Source: Candidatus Sulfopaludibacter sp. SbA3
GTDB taxonomy: Bacteria > Pseudomonadota > Alphaproteobacteria > Caulobacterales > Hyphomonadaceae
Assembly (NCBI GenBank): GCA_945913285.1
Contig: CAMEDD010000022.1
Span: forward strand, 1-45,654
Length of the DNA stretch: 45,654 nt
Direction of reading: 5' to 3'
Shown here: one piece after another, positions 8,907 to 18,297 of the stretch
How the letters are laid out: each line of letters opens with the position of its first letter
How positions within the stretch are numbered: the stretch's first letter is position 1
Translations under genes and position numbers: made by a program
Notes under the pieces: generated by a model
What the model was told of the DNA's origin: nothing
The model's input: only the letters and a program-made list of their open reading frames with translations
The model's database searches: none

Positions 8907-9812
8907 TCAGGAGCCTTTTGTCATCGATGCCACTTCGGCCGCGAAGTCGGTTTCTTCCTTTTCAACGCCTTCACCAAGCTTGAAGTGGACGAACGCTTTC
9001 AGCGTTGCGCCCTGCGCCTTGAGGAATTCACCCACGGTCTTGTCCGGATCCATGATGAACGGTTGTTCGACGAGGACGACTTCCTTGTAGAACTTCTGCA
9101 TCCGCCCGACGATCATCTTCTCGATCACCGCATCCGCCTTGCCGCTTTCGCGGGCCTGTTCGGTCAGAATGCGCTTCTCGGACTCGATCAGAGCCGGATC
9201 GAGCTCAGCCGTCGTCGCCGAAGCCGGCGACGTGGCAGCGATATGCATCGCGACCTTGCGGCCTGCATCTTCCAGATCACCCGCGCCTTCAAGCGCCACG
9301 AGAACACCGACCTTGCCCATGCCGGGCGCAGCCGCGTTGTGGACGTAAGCCGCCACGCGCCCGCCCGCCGAAAGCTTCGTGGCCCGGCGCAGGGTCATGT
9401 TCTCGCCGATAGTGGCGATCATGCGCTTGACCATATCGTCAACGGAGCCTTCGCCGTCCGGCGAAGCTGCAGCTGAAACGGCCGAAACACTTCCGTCTGT
9501 CTGCAGCGCGACGTCCACGATGCTGCCAAGCGCCTTCTGGAAGCCCTCGTTGCGCGACACAAAGTCGGTTTCCGAGTTGAGCTCAACGATAGCGCCCGAC
9601 TTGCCATCGGCCGCAACCTTGACGCCCACGAGGCCTTCTGCAGCCGCACGGCCCGATTTCTTAGCGGCTTTGGAAAGCCCTTTTGCGCGCAGCCATTCGA
9701 TGGCGGCGGTTTCGTCGCCGTCGTTTTCAACGAGCGCTCTCTTCGCATCCATCATGCCTGCGCCCGTTTTCTCACGCAGTTGTTTTACTAATGCCGCTGT
9801 AATCTCAGCCAT
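8907..9812 (-). CDS. tsf: translation elongation factor Ts
   Basis: This 301-residue protein is the nucleotide exchange factor that releases GDP from EF-Tu. The N-terminal UBA-like module ([20 protein letters not shown], residues 9-28) and the EF-Ts signature region ([16 protein letters not shown]) are clear. The C-terminal core holds the [19 protein letters not shown] segment. Length agrees with other proteobacterial EF-Ts. It starts at ATG 9812 with GGAAGGA about 9 nt before it, 41 nt after rpsB, the usual rpsB-tsf operon. A terminator follows. Confidence 0.98.
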   Translation of the reverse strand: MAEITAALVKQLREKTGAGMMDAKRALVENDGDETAAIEWLRAKGLSKAAKKSGRAAAEGLVGVKVAADGKSGAIVELNSETDFVSRNEGFQKALGSIVDVALQTDGSVSAVSAAASPDGEGSVDDMVKRMIATIGENMTLRRATKLSAGGRVAAYVHNAAAPGMGKVGVLVALEGAGDLEDAGRKVAMHIAATSPASATTAELDPALIESEKRILTEQARESGKADAVIEKMIVGRMQKFYKEVVLVEQPFIMDPDKTVGEFLKAQGATLKAFVHFKLGEGVEKEETDFAAEVASMTKGS

Positions 9813-9853
9813 AGCTTTGATCCTTCCGTTGAATTTAGTTCGAAGAGCGCGCC

Positions 9854-10645
9854 TCAGGCGCCGCCAGCCGCCGTCTCGCCCGCCACCTGAACGTCAGCGT
9901 CCGCCATGGCGCTGACATCTGACATTGCGCCGAGATCAACGCCAAGACCTGCGGTCGATTCTGCGAGGCCATCAAGCACTGCATCTGCAAACAGGTTGCA
10001 GTACAGCGAGATCGCGCGCGCTGCGTCGTCGTTGCCCGGGAAGCCGAAATCGGCATCTGACGGGTCGCAGTTGGTGTCGAGAACCGCAACCACCGGAATG
10101 CCCAGCTTGCGGGCTTCCTGGACGGCGATCGATTCCTTGTTGGTGTCGATCACGATGATCGCCGCCGGAAGGCCGCCCATGTTGGCGATACCGCCCAGAG
10201 CGCGCTGCAGCTTGTCGCGGCGGCGCTGCAGGTCGAGCAGCTCCTTCTTGGTCAGGCCCGAACCGCCACCCGATTCAAACATCGCGTTCAGTTCGCGCAG
10301 TTGTTTGATCGAGTTGGACACGGTGGCCCAGTTGGTGAGCGTGCCGCCCAGCCAGCGGTGGTTCATGTAGTACTGAGCGCAGCGCTGCGAAGCTTCAGCC
10401 ACAGGATCCTGTGCCTGACGCTTGGTGCCGACGAACAGGATCCGTCCGCCTTTCGCCACGGTGTCGCGCACGAAAACGAGCGCCTGGTGCAGCGAAGGCA
10501 CCGTGTGGGACAGGTCCATGATGTGGATGCCGGAGCGCTCGCCGTAGATGTACGGCTTCATGCGCGGGTTCCAGCGGTGGGTCTGGTGACCGAAGTGAAC
10601 GCCAGCTTCAAGCAACTGACGCATCGAGAAGTCAGGTAGGGCCAT
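9854..10645 (-). CDS. rpsB: 30S ribosomal protein S2
   Basis: This 263-residue S2 joins the small subunit late in assembly, bridging head and body with S1. It begins [20 protein letters not shown] followed by [33 protein letters not shown], the [14 protein letters not shown] segment and [18 protein letters not shown] follow, all S2 landmarks. The frame is open 34 codons further upstream, but the ATG at 10645 has a good GGAG and yields the conserved N-terminus, so the longer form is rejected. A short Ala/Asp-rich tail follows the core. It is first in an rpsB-tsf unit with a 144-nt upstream region described separately. Confidence 0.97.
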   Translation of the reverse strand: MALPDFSMRQLLEAGVHFGHQTHRWNPRMKPYIYGERSGIHIMDLSHTVPSLHQALVFVRDTVAKGGRILFVGTKRQAQDPVAEASQRCAQYYMNHRWLGGTLTNWATVSNSIKQLRELNAMFESGGGSGLTKKELLDLQRRRDKLQRALGGIANMGGLPAAIIVIDTNKESIAVQEARKLGIPVVAVLDTNCDPSDADFGFPGNDDAARAISLYCNLFADAVLDGLAESTAGLGVDLGAMSDVSAMADADVQVAGETAAGGA

Positions 10646-10766
10646 AGATTTTCTCCATCCGGTTGGCCGTCGCAGGGTGGAACTACGGGCATCGCCCGTC
10701 GCACCGGATGCACCCGCGACATGGTTTAGAAGAGCGCTCCTATACAACTTCTGAGGTGTGGAGCAA
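10646..10766 (-). promoter_or_regulatory. rpsB promoter-like sequence and structured leader
   Basis: On the minus strand, TTGCTC (10766-10761) and TATAGG (10744-10739) are 16 nt apart and would start transcription roughly 85-90 nt before rpsB. The leader between them and the ATG contains two adjoining hairpins: GTCGC/GCGAC (arms 10698-10702 and 10716-10720) and CGGGC-ATC-GCCCG (10686-10698). The pairing is seen directly. Promoter activity and any S2 autoregulation through the leader are inference; S2 is known to repress its own operon in E. coli. Confidence 0.4.
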
Positions 10767-10789
10767 GCGCTATTCGCCGCTGATCCGGC

Positions 10790-13700
10790 TCAGGCAGCCC
10801 TTTGGGGGATGACCCGCTCGACACCGGGGACTTCCTTCAGCGCCCGCTGGGCCCTGAGGCTTATTGTGTAGGTTTGAGGCAGCCGGACGGTGACCAGCCG
10901 GCCGTCTTCGAGCGGCATTTCCAGAAGGATGGCGCCCCGTTCGTTATCTGCAAGGCCTTCCAGCCGACTGACGACACCGGCGATTTCAACCGGGTTGGCG
11001 CCGGACGAGACCCGGACCACCAGCATTCCGGAAGGTTTCGAAAGGCGGGCGGCCTCGATCTCCACGACCCCGTCCACGTACAACCGCGTTTCCTCGCCGT
11101 TGATCTTGACCGAAACCGTGAAGGCGAGCGCCTTGCCAGGCCTCAGGAGATCTCCGAACTGCAGCAACGCGTCGCTGTTGACCATGACGTCGCGCTCGCC
11201 GGTCGGATCCGAGACGGTAACGAATGAGAACTTACCGCCGTTTTTCCCGGTGCGGTCATTTCTGGCCCGGACAATGCCGATCATTTCCAGCGGCCGGCCC
11301 TCGCCGGCGCGGTCTTCGACTTCCATCATCAGCGTGATGCGGTCCCGGTCGAGCGAGACGAGGACGTCATCGAGCGGGTGACCGGAGAAATAGAAGCCGA
11401 TCGACTTGAACTCTTCGTCCAGCTTCTGCTGGGCCGTCCAGGGCCGGGGCGCCGGAAGAGGCGGGCGAAGGGCCGGCTCTGCATTCGCAAACAAGCCGCC
11501 TTGTCCGCCCTGACGGTCTCCTGCCGAACTCGCCGCGAGTTGCGACAGCATCGGCGCGGCCTCGAGCACCCTGGTGCGGTTGGGCTCCAGCGAATCGAAG
11601 GCCCCCGCCTTGGCCAGCGACTCAAAAGCCTTCTTGTTCACCTGCCGCGGATCGATGCGTTCTGCAAAATCGTAGAGATTGGTAAACGGCCCGGCCTCTG
11701 CCCGAACGGCCGCGACATGGCGCATGGCTTCCACCCCCACCCCTTTGATCGCACCGAGCGCGTAGACGACCGCGCCGCCGCGCACGTCAAAGTCAGCTTG
11801 CGAGGTGTTGATGTCTGACGCGCGCACAGGGATGCGCAGCCGTTTGGCTTCGAGGAAGAACGCGGCGAGCTTGTCCGTGTTGCCGATATCAAGGCTCATC
11901 GACGCGGCGAGGAACTCGACCGCGAAATGACATTTCAGGAAAGCCGTCTGGTAGCCCACCAGCGCGTAGGCGGCGGCGTGCGACTTGTTGAAGCCGTATC
12001 CGGCGAACTTCTCCATCGTGTCGAAGATTTCGTTGGCAAGGCTGGCCGCCATACCCTTCGTCTGCTCGGCGCCTTCAACAAAACGGCGGCGCTGGGCGAT
12101 CATCTCTTCGAGTTTCTTCTTGCCCATCGCGCGGCGGAGCAGATCGGCCTCGCCGAGGGAGTATCCGGCCACCTCCTGCGCCATGCGCATCACCTGTTCC
12201 TGATACACCGGAACGCCGTAAGTCGCTTCCAGCACCGGCTTCAGGTCCGGGTGCTGGTAGCGAACCGAACTCGGATCGTCCTTGCCCTGAACGTAGACCG
12301 GGATATTCTCCATCGGACCGGGCCGGTAAAGCGAGATGATCGCAATCACGTCCTCGATATTGCTGGGCCGCACGCGCCGAAGCGTATCGCGCATGCCCGA
12401 GCCCTCGAGCTGGAAGACGCCCAGCGTTTCGCCGCTCGCCATCAGCTCGTAGGTCGCCGCATCGTCGAGGCTGCGCCAGGCGGGCCCGATCGTCTTTCCG
12501 CCGGCGCTGATGAATTTCAGCGCCCGGTCAATTACCGTCAGTGTTTTAAGACCGAGGAAGTCGAACTTCACCAACCCGGCCAGTTCGGCATACTTCATAT
12601 TGAACTGCGAGGCCGGCAGTTCCGCACGCGGATCGTTGTAGAGCGGCACGAGGTTCACAAGCGGCCGGTCGGCGATCACGACACCGGCAGCGTGCGTGCC
12701 TGCGTTACGGTAGAGGCCTTCCAGGGACCGGGCAATTTCGATCAGCTCCCCGACGCGCGGATCCGCGGCAATCTCTTCGTCGAACTTAGGTTCGCCCGCG
12801 ATCGCCTCATCCAGGGTCGGCGGCTTTGCAGGGTTGAACGGGATGAGCTTGGCGAGCCGGTCCACCTGGCCGTAAGGCATCTGCATCACCCGGCCGACAT
12901 CCCTGACCACGGCCTTGGCCTGGAGCGTGCCGAACGTAATGATCATGGCAACACTGTCTGCGCCGTACTTGTCACGCACATAGCGAATAACCTCGCCGCG
13001 CCTTTCCTGGCAGAAGTCCACGTCGAAGTCCGGCATGGAGACGCGCTCAGGGTTCAGGAAGCGCTCGAACAAAAGATCAAAGCGGATCGGATCAAGGTCT
13101 GTGATGAGCAGCGCCCAGGCGACCAGAGAACCAGCGCCCGAGCCGCGCCCCGGGCCCACCGGAATACCATTTGATTTGGCCCATTTGATAAAGTCGGAAA
13201 CGATCAGGAAGTAGCCCGGAAAGCCCATCCGTTCGATAACGCCCAACTCGAAGTCCAGCCTTTCGAAATAGGCGGAGCGTTCTGCATACAGACGATCTGC
13301 TTCGCGCAAACGGAGTTCCAGCCCCTCCTTTGCCTGGAGCCGGAGCTCGTCGGGCTCTGAGCGTCCGCCATTGCTGAAACCCGGCAATATCGGATTGCGC
13401 GGTTCGGCGCGCACGGCGCACCGGCGCGCGATCTCCTCGGTTGATGCGATCGCTTCCGGCAGGTCTGAAAACAGAAGGCGCATTTCGGCGGGTGTCTTGA
13501 GATACTGTCCGGGCGCAACGCGCTTGCGGTCGTCCTGCCCCAGGTATTCCCCGTTGGCGATGCACATCAGCGCATCATGCGCGACCGAATCTTCAGGCTT
13601 CAGGAAACGGGCGTCATGCGTGGCAACAATCGGCAAGCCGAGCTCATAGGCAAGTTCGAGCAGTCCCGCTTCGCACTTCAGTTCGGCTTGAGTGCCGTGA

Positions 13701-14212
13701 CGGGTGATCTCGACATAGCACCGGCCCGGAAATGCCGCCGCCAGGGTGGACAGCTCTGTCCTGGCATCGCCGATCCGGCCTTTTGCGATGTGCCGCGCGA
13801 CTTCGCCTTCGGCGCCGCCGGTAAGAATGATCAGGCCATCTGTCTCGGCAAGCAGCTGGGCACGGTGCAGTTTCGGAACGCCGTCCGGCGCATCGAGGAA
13901 CGCGCGCGAGGACAGGTACATCAGGCGGCGATACCCGGCCTCAGTCTGTGCATACAGCGAGACCCGCGACGTCTCTGACTTCGGCACGCCGTCGGTCAGG
14001 TCAAAGGCGCACGCCATGATCGGCTGGACGGCGTAGTCTGTGAGCTTGGTGGAAAATTCCAGAGCGCCGAACAGGTTGTTGCGGTCGGTCACGCCAGCCG
14101 CCGGGACGCCGTGCGCGGTGCACCACTTGGCGATATCCGCCGGCGTGATCATGCTCTCAAGCAGCGAGTAGCTTGAGCGAATGGCAAGCGGAATGAAGAC
14201 CGGGCTCTGCAT
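10790..14212 (-). CDS. dnaE: DNA polymerase III alpha subunit
   Basis: This 1140-residue subunit is the replicative polymerase (C-family), acting at the fork with the beta clamp. An N-terminal PHP domain (about 5-250) is followed by the palm, with VGPGRGSGAGSLVAWALL (352-369) and the catalytic motif PDFDVDF giving D397 and D399 of the DVD pair. The third acidic residue is D551 in KFDFLGLKTL. A helix-hairpin-helix region (ALGAIKGVGVEAM) and an OB-fold (near residue 970-1060) follow. The PHP metal ligands look largely lost (IRSSYS where active PHP domains have HxH), so proofreading presumably needs DnaQ. The ATG at 14212 has GGGGAG 9 nt before it. The gene stands between rpsB and lolD. Confidence 0.98.
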   Translation of the reverse strand: MQSPVFIPLAIRSSYSLLESMITPADIAKWCTAHGVPAAGVTDRNNLFGALEFSTKLTDYAVQPIMACAFDLTDGVPKSETSRVSLYAQTEAGYRRLMYLSSRAFLDAPDGVPKLHRAQLLAETDGLIILTGGAEGEVARHIAKGRIGDARTELSTLAAAFPGRCYVEITRHGTQAELKCEAGLLELAYELGLPIVATHDARFLKPEDSVAHDALMCIANGEYLGQDDRKRVAPGQYLKTPAEMRLLFSDLPEAIASTEEIARRCAVRAEPRNPILPGFSNGGRSEPDELRLQAKEGLELRLREADRLYAERSAYFERLDFELGVIERMGFPGYFLIVSDFIKWAKSNGIPVGPGRGSGAGSLVAWALLITDLDPIRFDLLFERFLNPERVSMPDFDVDFCQERRGEVIRYVRDKYGADSVAMIITFGTLQAKAVVRDVGRVMQMPYGQVDRLAKLIPFNPAKPPTLDEAIAGEPKFDEEIAADPRVGELIEIARSLEGLYRNAGTHAAGVVIADRPLVNLVPLYNDPRAELPASQFNMKYAELAGLVKFDFLGLKTLTVIDRALKFISAGGKTIGPAWRSLDDAATYELMASGETLGVFQLEGSGMRDTLRRVRPSNIEDVIAIISLYRPGPMENIPVYVQGKDDPSSVRYQHPDLKPVLEATYGVPVYQEQVMRMAQEVAGYSLGEADLLRRAMGKKKLEEMIAQRRRFVEGAEQTKGMAASLANEIFDTMEKFAGYGFNKSHAAAYALVGYQTAFLKCHFAVEFLAASMSLDIGNTDKLAAFFLEAKRLRIPVRASDINTSQADFDVRGGAVVYALGAIKGVGVEAMRHVAAVRAEAGPFTNLYDFAERIDPRQVNKKAFESLAKAGAFDSLEPNRTRVLEAAPMLSQLAASSAGDRQGGQGGLFANAEPALRPPLPAPRPWTAQQKLDEEFKSIGFYFSGHPLDDVLVSLDRDRITLMMEVEDRAGEGRPLEMIGIVRARNDRTGKNGGKFSFVTVSDPTGERDVMVNSDALLQFGDLLRPGKALAFTVSVKINGEETRLYVDGVVEIEAARLSKPSGMLVVRVSSGANPVEIAGVVSRLEGLADNERGAILLEMPLEDGRLVTVRLPQTYTISLRAQRALKEVPGVERVIPQRAA

Positions 14213-14287
14213 GATGCTTTACTCCCCGGGGAGACGGTCTCACCGAATCGAATTGAACGCCATCATAAGCGCGGGCTCTTCCACAAC

Positions 14288-14980
14288 CTATTGTTCAGTA
14301 TAGTCGACCAGCTTGCCGTCTTTCAGCGTCAGGACGCGGTCCATGTGCCGCGTGAGGGCCAGGTTGTGCGTCGCCACCAGAACGCCGGCGCCCTCTTCAC
14401 GCACCATCTTGATGAGCGTCGCAAAGACACGCTCGGTGGTGGCCGGATCGAGGTTACCGGTGGGCTCATCGGCGATGACCAGGCGCGGGTCATTGACCAG
14501 CGCCCGCGCGATGGCCACACGCTGTTGCTCGCCGCCTGACAATTGGCCGGGCTGGTGGTCGAGCCGGCCAGCCAATCCCATCTCCTCGAGCAGGGACGCC
14601 GCTTTCTCCCGGGCCTGCCGGCGGCTACGCCCCGCGATCATCAGCGGCATGGCCACGTTATCGGCGGCGTTGAACTCCGGCAGCAAGTGGTGAAACTGGT
14701 ACACGAAGCCGATTTTGCGGCGGCGGATCGCCGTACGCCCGTCTTCGCTGAGCTTCAGGCAGTCGGCGCCGTCCAGCAGCACGTCGCCGGCTTCCGGTCG
14801 TTCCAGCAGGCCTGCCGTATGCAGAAGGGTCGATTTGCCCGATCCCGAAGGGCCGACCAGCCCCACGAGTTCTCCCGGGGCTATCCTGAGTTCAGTTCCG
14901 CGCAGCACGGGCAGCTCGCCGGCGCTTGTCTTGTAGGTGCGCACGATGGCTCTGAGTTCGAGAACGGGAACGGCGCTCAT
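14288..14980 (-). CDS. lolD: lipoprotein-releasing system ATP-binding protein LolD
   Basis: This 230-residue ABC ATPase powers release of lipoproteins from the inner membrane to LolA. Walker A GPSGSGKS is at residues 43-50, the Q-loop at Q95, the signature LSGGEQ at 147-152, Walker B with DEPTGNLDP at 171-179, and the switch His in VATHNLALTRHMDRV. The start at 14980 overlaps the lolC stop as ATGA. An upstream in-frame ATG would extend 14 residues into lolC and is less likely. MacB-type ATPases are similar, but pairing with a LolC-type permease supports LolD. Confidence 0.94.
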   Translation of the reverse strand: MSAVPVLELRAIVRTYKTSAGELPVLRGTELRIAPGELVGLVGPSGSGKSTLLHTAGLLERPEAGDVLLDGADCLKLSEDGRTAIRRRKIGFVYQFHHLLPEFNAADNVAMPLMIAGRSRRQAREKAASLLEEMGLAGRLDHQPGQLSGGEQQRVAIARALVNDPRLVIADEPTGNLDPATTERVFATLIKMVREEGAGVLVATHNLALTRHMDRVLTLKDGKLVDYTEQ

Positions 14981-16263
14981 TCGAACCTCAGGGCTTTGAC
15001 GGGGTCTTGCGAGGATGACCACATCGCCGGGATCAGCGACACAAACATCGACATGAAGAGGGCGTACGCGCCGGTGCTGAAAACCTCGTTCCAGTCGAGA
15101 ATAGCCGGGAGGTGATCCAGTCCGTACTGCTCGGCCGGAAACACCTCGCCATCAATCGCAAGGTTGATCAGGGATTCGATGGGGCCGATATTCAGGATGA
15201 AGAGGATACCGACTGCCATACCCAGCAACGCCCCGGCCGATCCGAGCGCTGTACCGACCATGAGAAAGACCCGCAGCACGCCCGAGCGGCTGAGCCCGAT
15301 GGTCCGCAGGATCGCGATGTCGCGCGTCTTGTTCTTCACGAGCATGACAACACCCACGATGATATTGAGCGTTGCGATCATCATGATGATCGTCACCAGC
15401 AGCCGAACCATGACCCGCTCAGTTCGCAGCGCGCCCAGATATGTGCGGTTCTTCGTTTTCCAGTCGCGCAGCAGCAAGCTGTAGCCCGTCGCATCCGCAA
15501 TCGACTGCATCGCGCCTTCGGTCGCATCAGGGTCTTTCACCCGGATGTCGAGATACTGGTAACGGCCCTTGGACTGGAACAGGAGCTGGGCCTGCTGCAT
15601 CGGCATGAAGACGTACACGTTGTCCAGCTGAGCGCTGCCGGTGCGGAAAATGTCGCCGACAACATAAGATTTGCTGATCGGCGTCTGGCCAATCGGGCCT
15701 GATCGCATCTGGGATGTGACCACTTCAACCTGGTCGCCCACACCCAGCCCGAGATTGGCGGCCAGATATTGCCCGATCATGATGACGTTTCCGCCATTGC
15801 GACCTTCGCCGAAACCCGCCGCAATAGCCGTCGTGCCGCCATCCTTGAGGATAGGCATCGTGGAGAGGTCCGCAGGCGGGATGGCGCGCACGACCCCTCC
15901 CGTGCGGACACCATTCGCGGAGAGCAGCACGAACTGCTCAATATACGGCGAAACACTGATTACGTCGGGGGTCTCGCGGATAATGTTCGCGAGTTCGATG
16001 GCCTCTTCCTGAGGGTATCCGTCCACGGCCGCCGCGATGTGCGGCTCGCCGCCGAGCAGCGCGTCCAGAAGCGTCGCCCGAAAGCCGCTCATGATCGACA
16101 TCGTGATGATCAGGGCCGCCACGGCGAAGAAGATGCCGACAAAGGAAATGACCGCGATCAGGCTGGCGCCGCCATGTTCACGCCGCGCCAGCAGGTATCG
16201 CCAGGCCAGCGTGCGCTCGAGCCGGCCGAACGCAACCGCATTGCTGGCGCCTTTTTCGCTCAC
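14977..16263 (-). CDS. lipoprotein-releasing ABC transporter permease (LolC/LolE/LolF family)
   Basis: This 428-residue inner-membrane permease has one helix at residues about 35-60 ([20 protein letters not shown]), a large periplasmic domain (about 65-280), and three C-terminal helices carrying the FtsX-like core ([20 protein letters not shown] onward). The family extracts mature lipoproteins from the inner membrane. The start is GTG at 16263, overlapping the proS stop (GTGA); no nearby ATG is in frame. Only one permease gene accompanies lolD, where E. coli has LolC plus LolE. It may therefore work as a homodimer of the LolF type known from some other proteobacteria, so I leave the symbol blank. 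Confidence 0.92.
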   Translation of the reverse strand: MSEKGASNAVAFGRLERTLAWRYLLARREHGGASLIAVISFVGIFFAVAALIITMSIMSGFRATLLDALLGGEPHIAAAVDGYPQEEAIELANIIRETPDVISVSPYIEQFVLLSANGVRTGGVVRAIPPADLSTMPILKDGGTTAIAAGFGEGRNGGNVIMIGQYLAANLGLGVGDQVEVVTSQMRSGPIGQTPISKSYVVGDIFRTGSAQLDNVYVFMPMQQAQLLFQSKGRYQYLDIRVKDPDATEGAMQSIADATGYSLLLRDWKTKNRTYLGALRTERVMVRLLVTIIMMIATLNIIVGVVMLVKNKTRDIAILRTIGLSRSGVLRVFLMVGTALGSAGALLGMAVGILFILNIGPIESLINLAIDGEVFPAEQYGLDHLPAILDWNEVFSTGAYALFMSMFVSLIPAMWSSSQDPVKALRFE

Positions 16264-17576
16264 GCAAGAACCTTCCTCAGAGCATCTTCGGCAGACATTT
16301 CAATCTTCTCGCCGGTCCTGCGGCGCTTCAGCTCAACCGTGCCCTTTTCGAGGCCTTTCGGGCCGATCACGATCTGCCAGGGAAGGCCGATGAGATCCAT
16401 TCGCGCGAACTTGCCCCCGGCCCGGTCATCCGTGTCGTCATACAAGGCTTCGACCCCGGCTTTTGCGAACTGGTCGTAAAGCGCGCTGCACGCCGCGTCA
16501 CAGGCGGCGTCTCCGGCACGCATGTTGATGATCCCGACAGGAAACGGCGCGACCGCGTCCGGCCACACGATCCCGTGTTCATCATGGCTGGCTTCGATGA
16601 TGCCGCCGACCAGGCGCGAGACGCCGATGCCATAGCTGCCCATCTGCACAGGCACCATCTGACCGTCCGGGCCCTGAACAACCGCGTTCATCGGCAGGGA
16701 GTATTTGGTGCCGAAATAGAAGATATGCCCCACTTCGATACCGCGCGCCGACACACGGCGCGCCTCCGGCAGTGCCTCGAAGGCGGCGGCATCATGCATT
16801 TCTTCGGTGGCCGCGTAGAATTTCGTGCGTTGTTCGAAGATCGGCGTCAGGTCGGCGCTGAAGTCGAGGTCAAGCCCTGGCGCAGGCATGTCCAGCAGCT
16901 CGCGGTCGCAGAACACAGCGCTCTCGCCCGTATCTGCCAGGATGATAAACTCGTGGCTGAGGTCACCGCCGATCGGGCCGGTATCGGCGCGCATAGGAAT
17001 AGCCGTCAGCCCCATCCGGGAGAAAGCATTCAGGTAGGCGCAGAACATGCGCCGGTAGGCCTTGCGGGCATCTTCCTCGGTGAGGTCGAAAGAGTAGGCG
17101 TCCTTCATCAGGAACTCGCGCCCGCGCATCACGCCAAAGCGCGGGCGACGTTCATCCCGGAACTTCCATTGCTGGTGGTAGAGATTGAGCGGCAATTGCT
17201 TGTAACTCTTCACATAGGCCCGGAAGACGTCGGTAATCAGCTCCTCGTTCGTGGGCCCGTAGAGCATTTCACGGTCATGGCGGTCCTTGATGCGGAGCAT
17301 CTCATCGCCATAAGCCTCATAGCGTCCGGACTCCCGCCAGAGGTCGGCCTGCTGAAGCGTAGGCATGAGCATTTCGATGGCGCCGGCCCGGTTCATCTCC
17401 TCGCGCACAATCTGCTCGATCCGCTTCAGAACGCGGTAGCCGAGCGGCAGCCAGGAATAGATGCCCGCCCCATTTTGCCGGATCATGCCGGTCCGGAGCA
17501 TCATCTGGTGCGAGACAATTGCCGCGTCGGCCGGCGCTTCCTTGGAAACGGGCAGGAAATAGTTCGACAGGCGCAT
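16260..17576 (-). CDS. proS: prolyl-tRNA synthetase (short alphaproteobacterial form)
   Basis: This 438-residue class II synthetase charges tRNA-Pro. It begins [18 protein letters not shown]. Motif 1 follows ([20 protein letters not shown]), then motif 2 ([20 protein letters not shown]) and motif 3 ([16 protein letters not shown]), with a C-terminal anticodon-binding domain (about 345-435, with [18 protein letters not shown]). The roughly 180-residue INS editing domain between motifs 2 and 3 of E. coli ProRS is missing, as is usual in alphaproteobacteria, so clearance of Ala-tRNA-Pro would need a free-standing deacylase elsewhere. The stop overlaps the start of the Lol permease. Confidence 0.97.
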   Translation of the reverse strand: MRLSNYFLPVSKEAPADAAIVSHQMMLRTGMIRQNGAGIYSWLPLGYRVLKRIEQIVREEMNRAGAIEMLMPTLQQADLWRESGRYEAYGDEMLRIKDRHDREMLYGPTNEELITDVFRAYVKSYKQLPLNLYHQQWKFRDERRPRFGVMRGREFLMKDAYSFDLTEEDARKAYRRMFCAYLNAFSRMGLTAIPMRADTGPIGGDLSHEFIILADTGESAVFCDRELLDMPAPGLDLDFSADLTPIFEQRTKFYAATEEMHDAAAFEALPEARRVSARGIEVGHIFYFGTKYSLPMNAVVQGPDGQMVPVQMGSYGIGVSRLVGGIIEASHDEHGIVWPDAVAPFPVGIINMRAGDAACDAACSALYDQFAKAGVEALYDDTDDRAGGKFARMDLIGLPWQIVIGPKGLEKGTVELKRRRTGEKIEMSAEDALRKVLA

Positions 17577-17629
17577 TCAATGATCTCTTTCAGGCTGTTC
17601 CGGACCGGCTCAACTAGCCGGTCGGGCCC

Positions 17630-17863
17630 CTAAAGCGCAAGCACACGGGGGATGATCAGTGCAGCAAGAGCCGTCACGACGGCGCTGCCTGCCGACGCCC
17701 AGAGCACCTTTTTGAGCAGCATCGGGTTCTTGGGGGCGGCTTCCTCGGTTCCGGGGATCGTTGAGGCGTCTTCCCATTGACCCTTAACGCCGATCGGAAG
17801 CACGGCAAAAAAACTGATCCACCAGGCCAGCACGAAGACGATGATGCCGCCAGCCCACGACAT
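17630..17863 (-). CDS. DUF1467 family membrane protein, function unknown
   Basis: A 77-residue protein with two predicted transmembrane helices (residues about 5-23 and 53-74), separated by a short loop with WEDASTIPGTEEAAPKNPM. I recognise the layout as DUF1467, a family found beside mce and proS in alphaproteobacteria; no biochemical role is known to me. Its ATG overlaps the mce stop (TGATG), so it is translated with the epimerase, and proS starts 53 nt further on. The tiny loop leaves little room for catalysis, and a membrane-anchoring or accessory role is only a guess. Confidence 0.85.
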   Translation of the reverse strand: MSWAGGIIVFVLAWWISFFAVLPIGVKGQWEDASTIPGTEEAAPKNPMLLKKVLWASAGSAVVTALAALIIPRVLAL

Positions 17864-18291
17864 CAGTGATGCCCCTTCGGCGTTTCCATCAGTTCAATGA
17901 GCACACCGTTGGAGTTCTTCGGGTGAACAAAGATGATGAGCGTGCCGTGCGCGCCAATTCTGGGTTTGCCCAGAACGGTGGCGCCGCGCTTTTCCATTTC
18001 GGTGACAGCCTGATGGATATCTGCAACTTCGAAACAGACGTGATGCTGCCCGCCATTCGGATTCTTCTTGATGAAATTGGCAATCGGCGATGCTTCATTC
18101 AGCGGCTCGATCAATTCGATCTGGCTGTTGGGCAAGTTGACGAAACAAACCTTCACGCCCTGTTCGGGCATATCGAACGGCGCCGTGATATCGGTTGCGC
18201 CATAAAGCGTGCGGTAGGTTTCACAGGCCTGTTCGATGTCTGGAACAGCCACGCCCACATGATTCAACGGGCCAATCTTGAAATCACTCAT
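17863..18291 (-). CDS. mce: methylmalonyl-CoA epimerase
   Basis: This 142-residue single-domain VOC-fold enzyme interconverts (S)- and (R)-methylmalonyl-CoA, linking propionyl-CoA carboxylation to methylmalonyl-CoA mutase and succinyl-CoA. It opens with IGPLNHVGVAVPDIEQACET, in which the His is a metal ligand. GGQHHVCFEVADIHQAVTEM supplies another, and the end (HPKNSNGVLIELMETPKG) supplies the Glu ligand. Length and motifs fit the family well. It lies 6 nt after rnj and overlaps DUF1467 by one base. The mutase and carboxylase genes are not in the window. Confidence 0.93.
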   Translation of the reverse strand: MSDFKIGPLNHVGVAVPDIEQACETYRTLYGATDITAPFDMPEQGVKVCFVNLPNSQIELIEPLNEASPIANFIKKNPNGGQHHVCFEVADIHQAVTEMEKRGATVLGKPRIGAHGTLIIFVHPKNSNGVLIELMETPKGHH

Positions 18292-18297
18292 GTTGCG

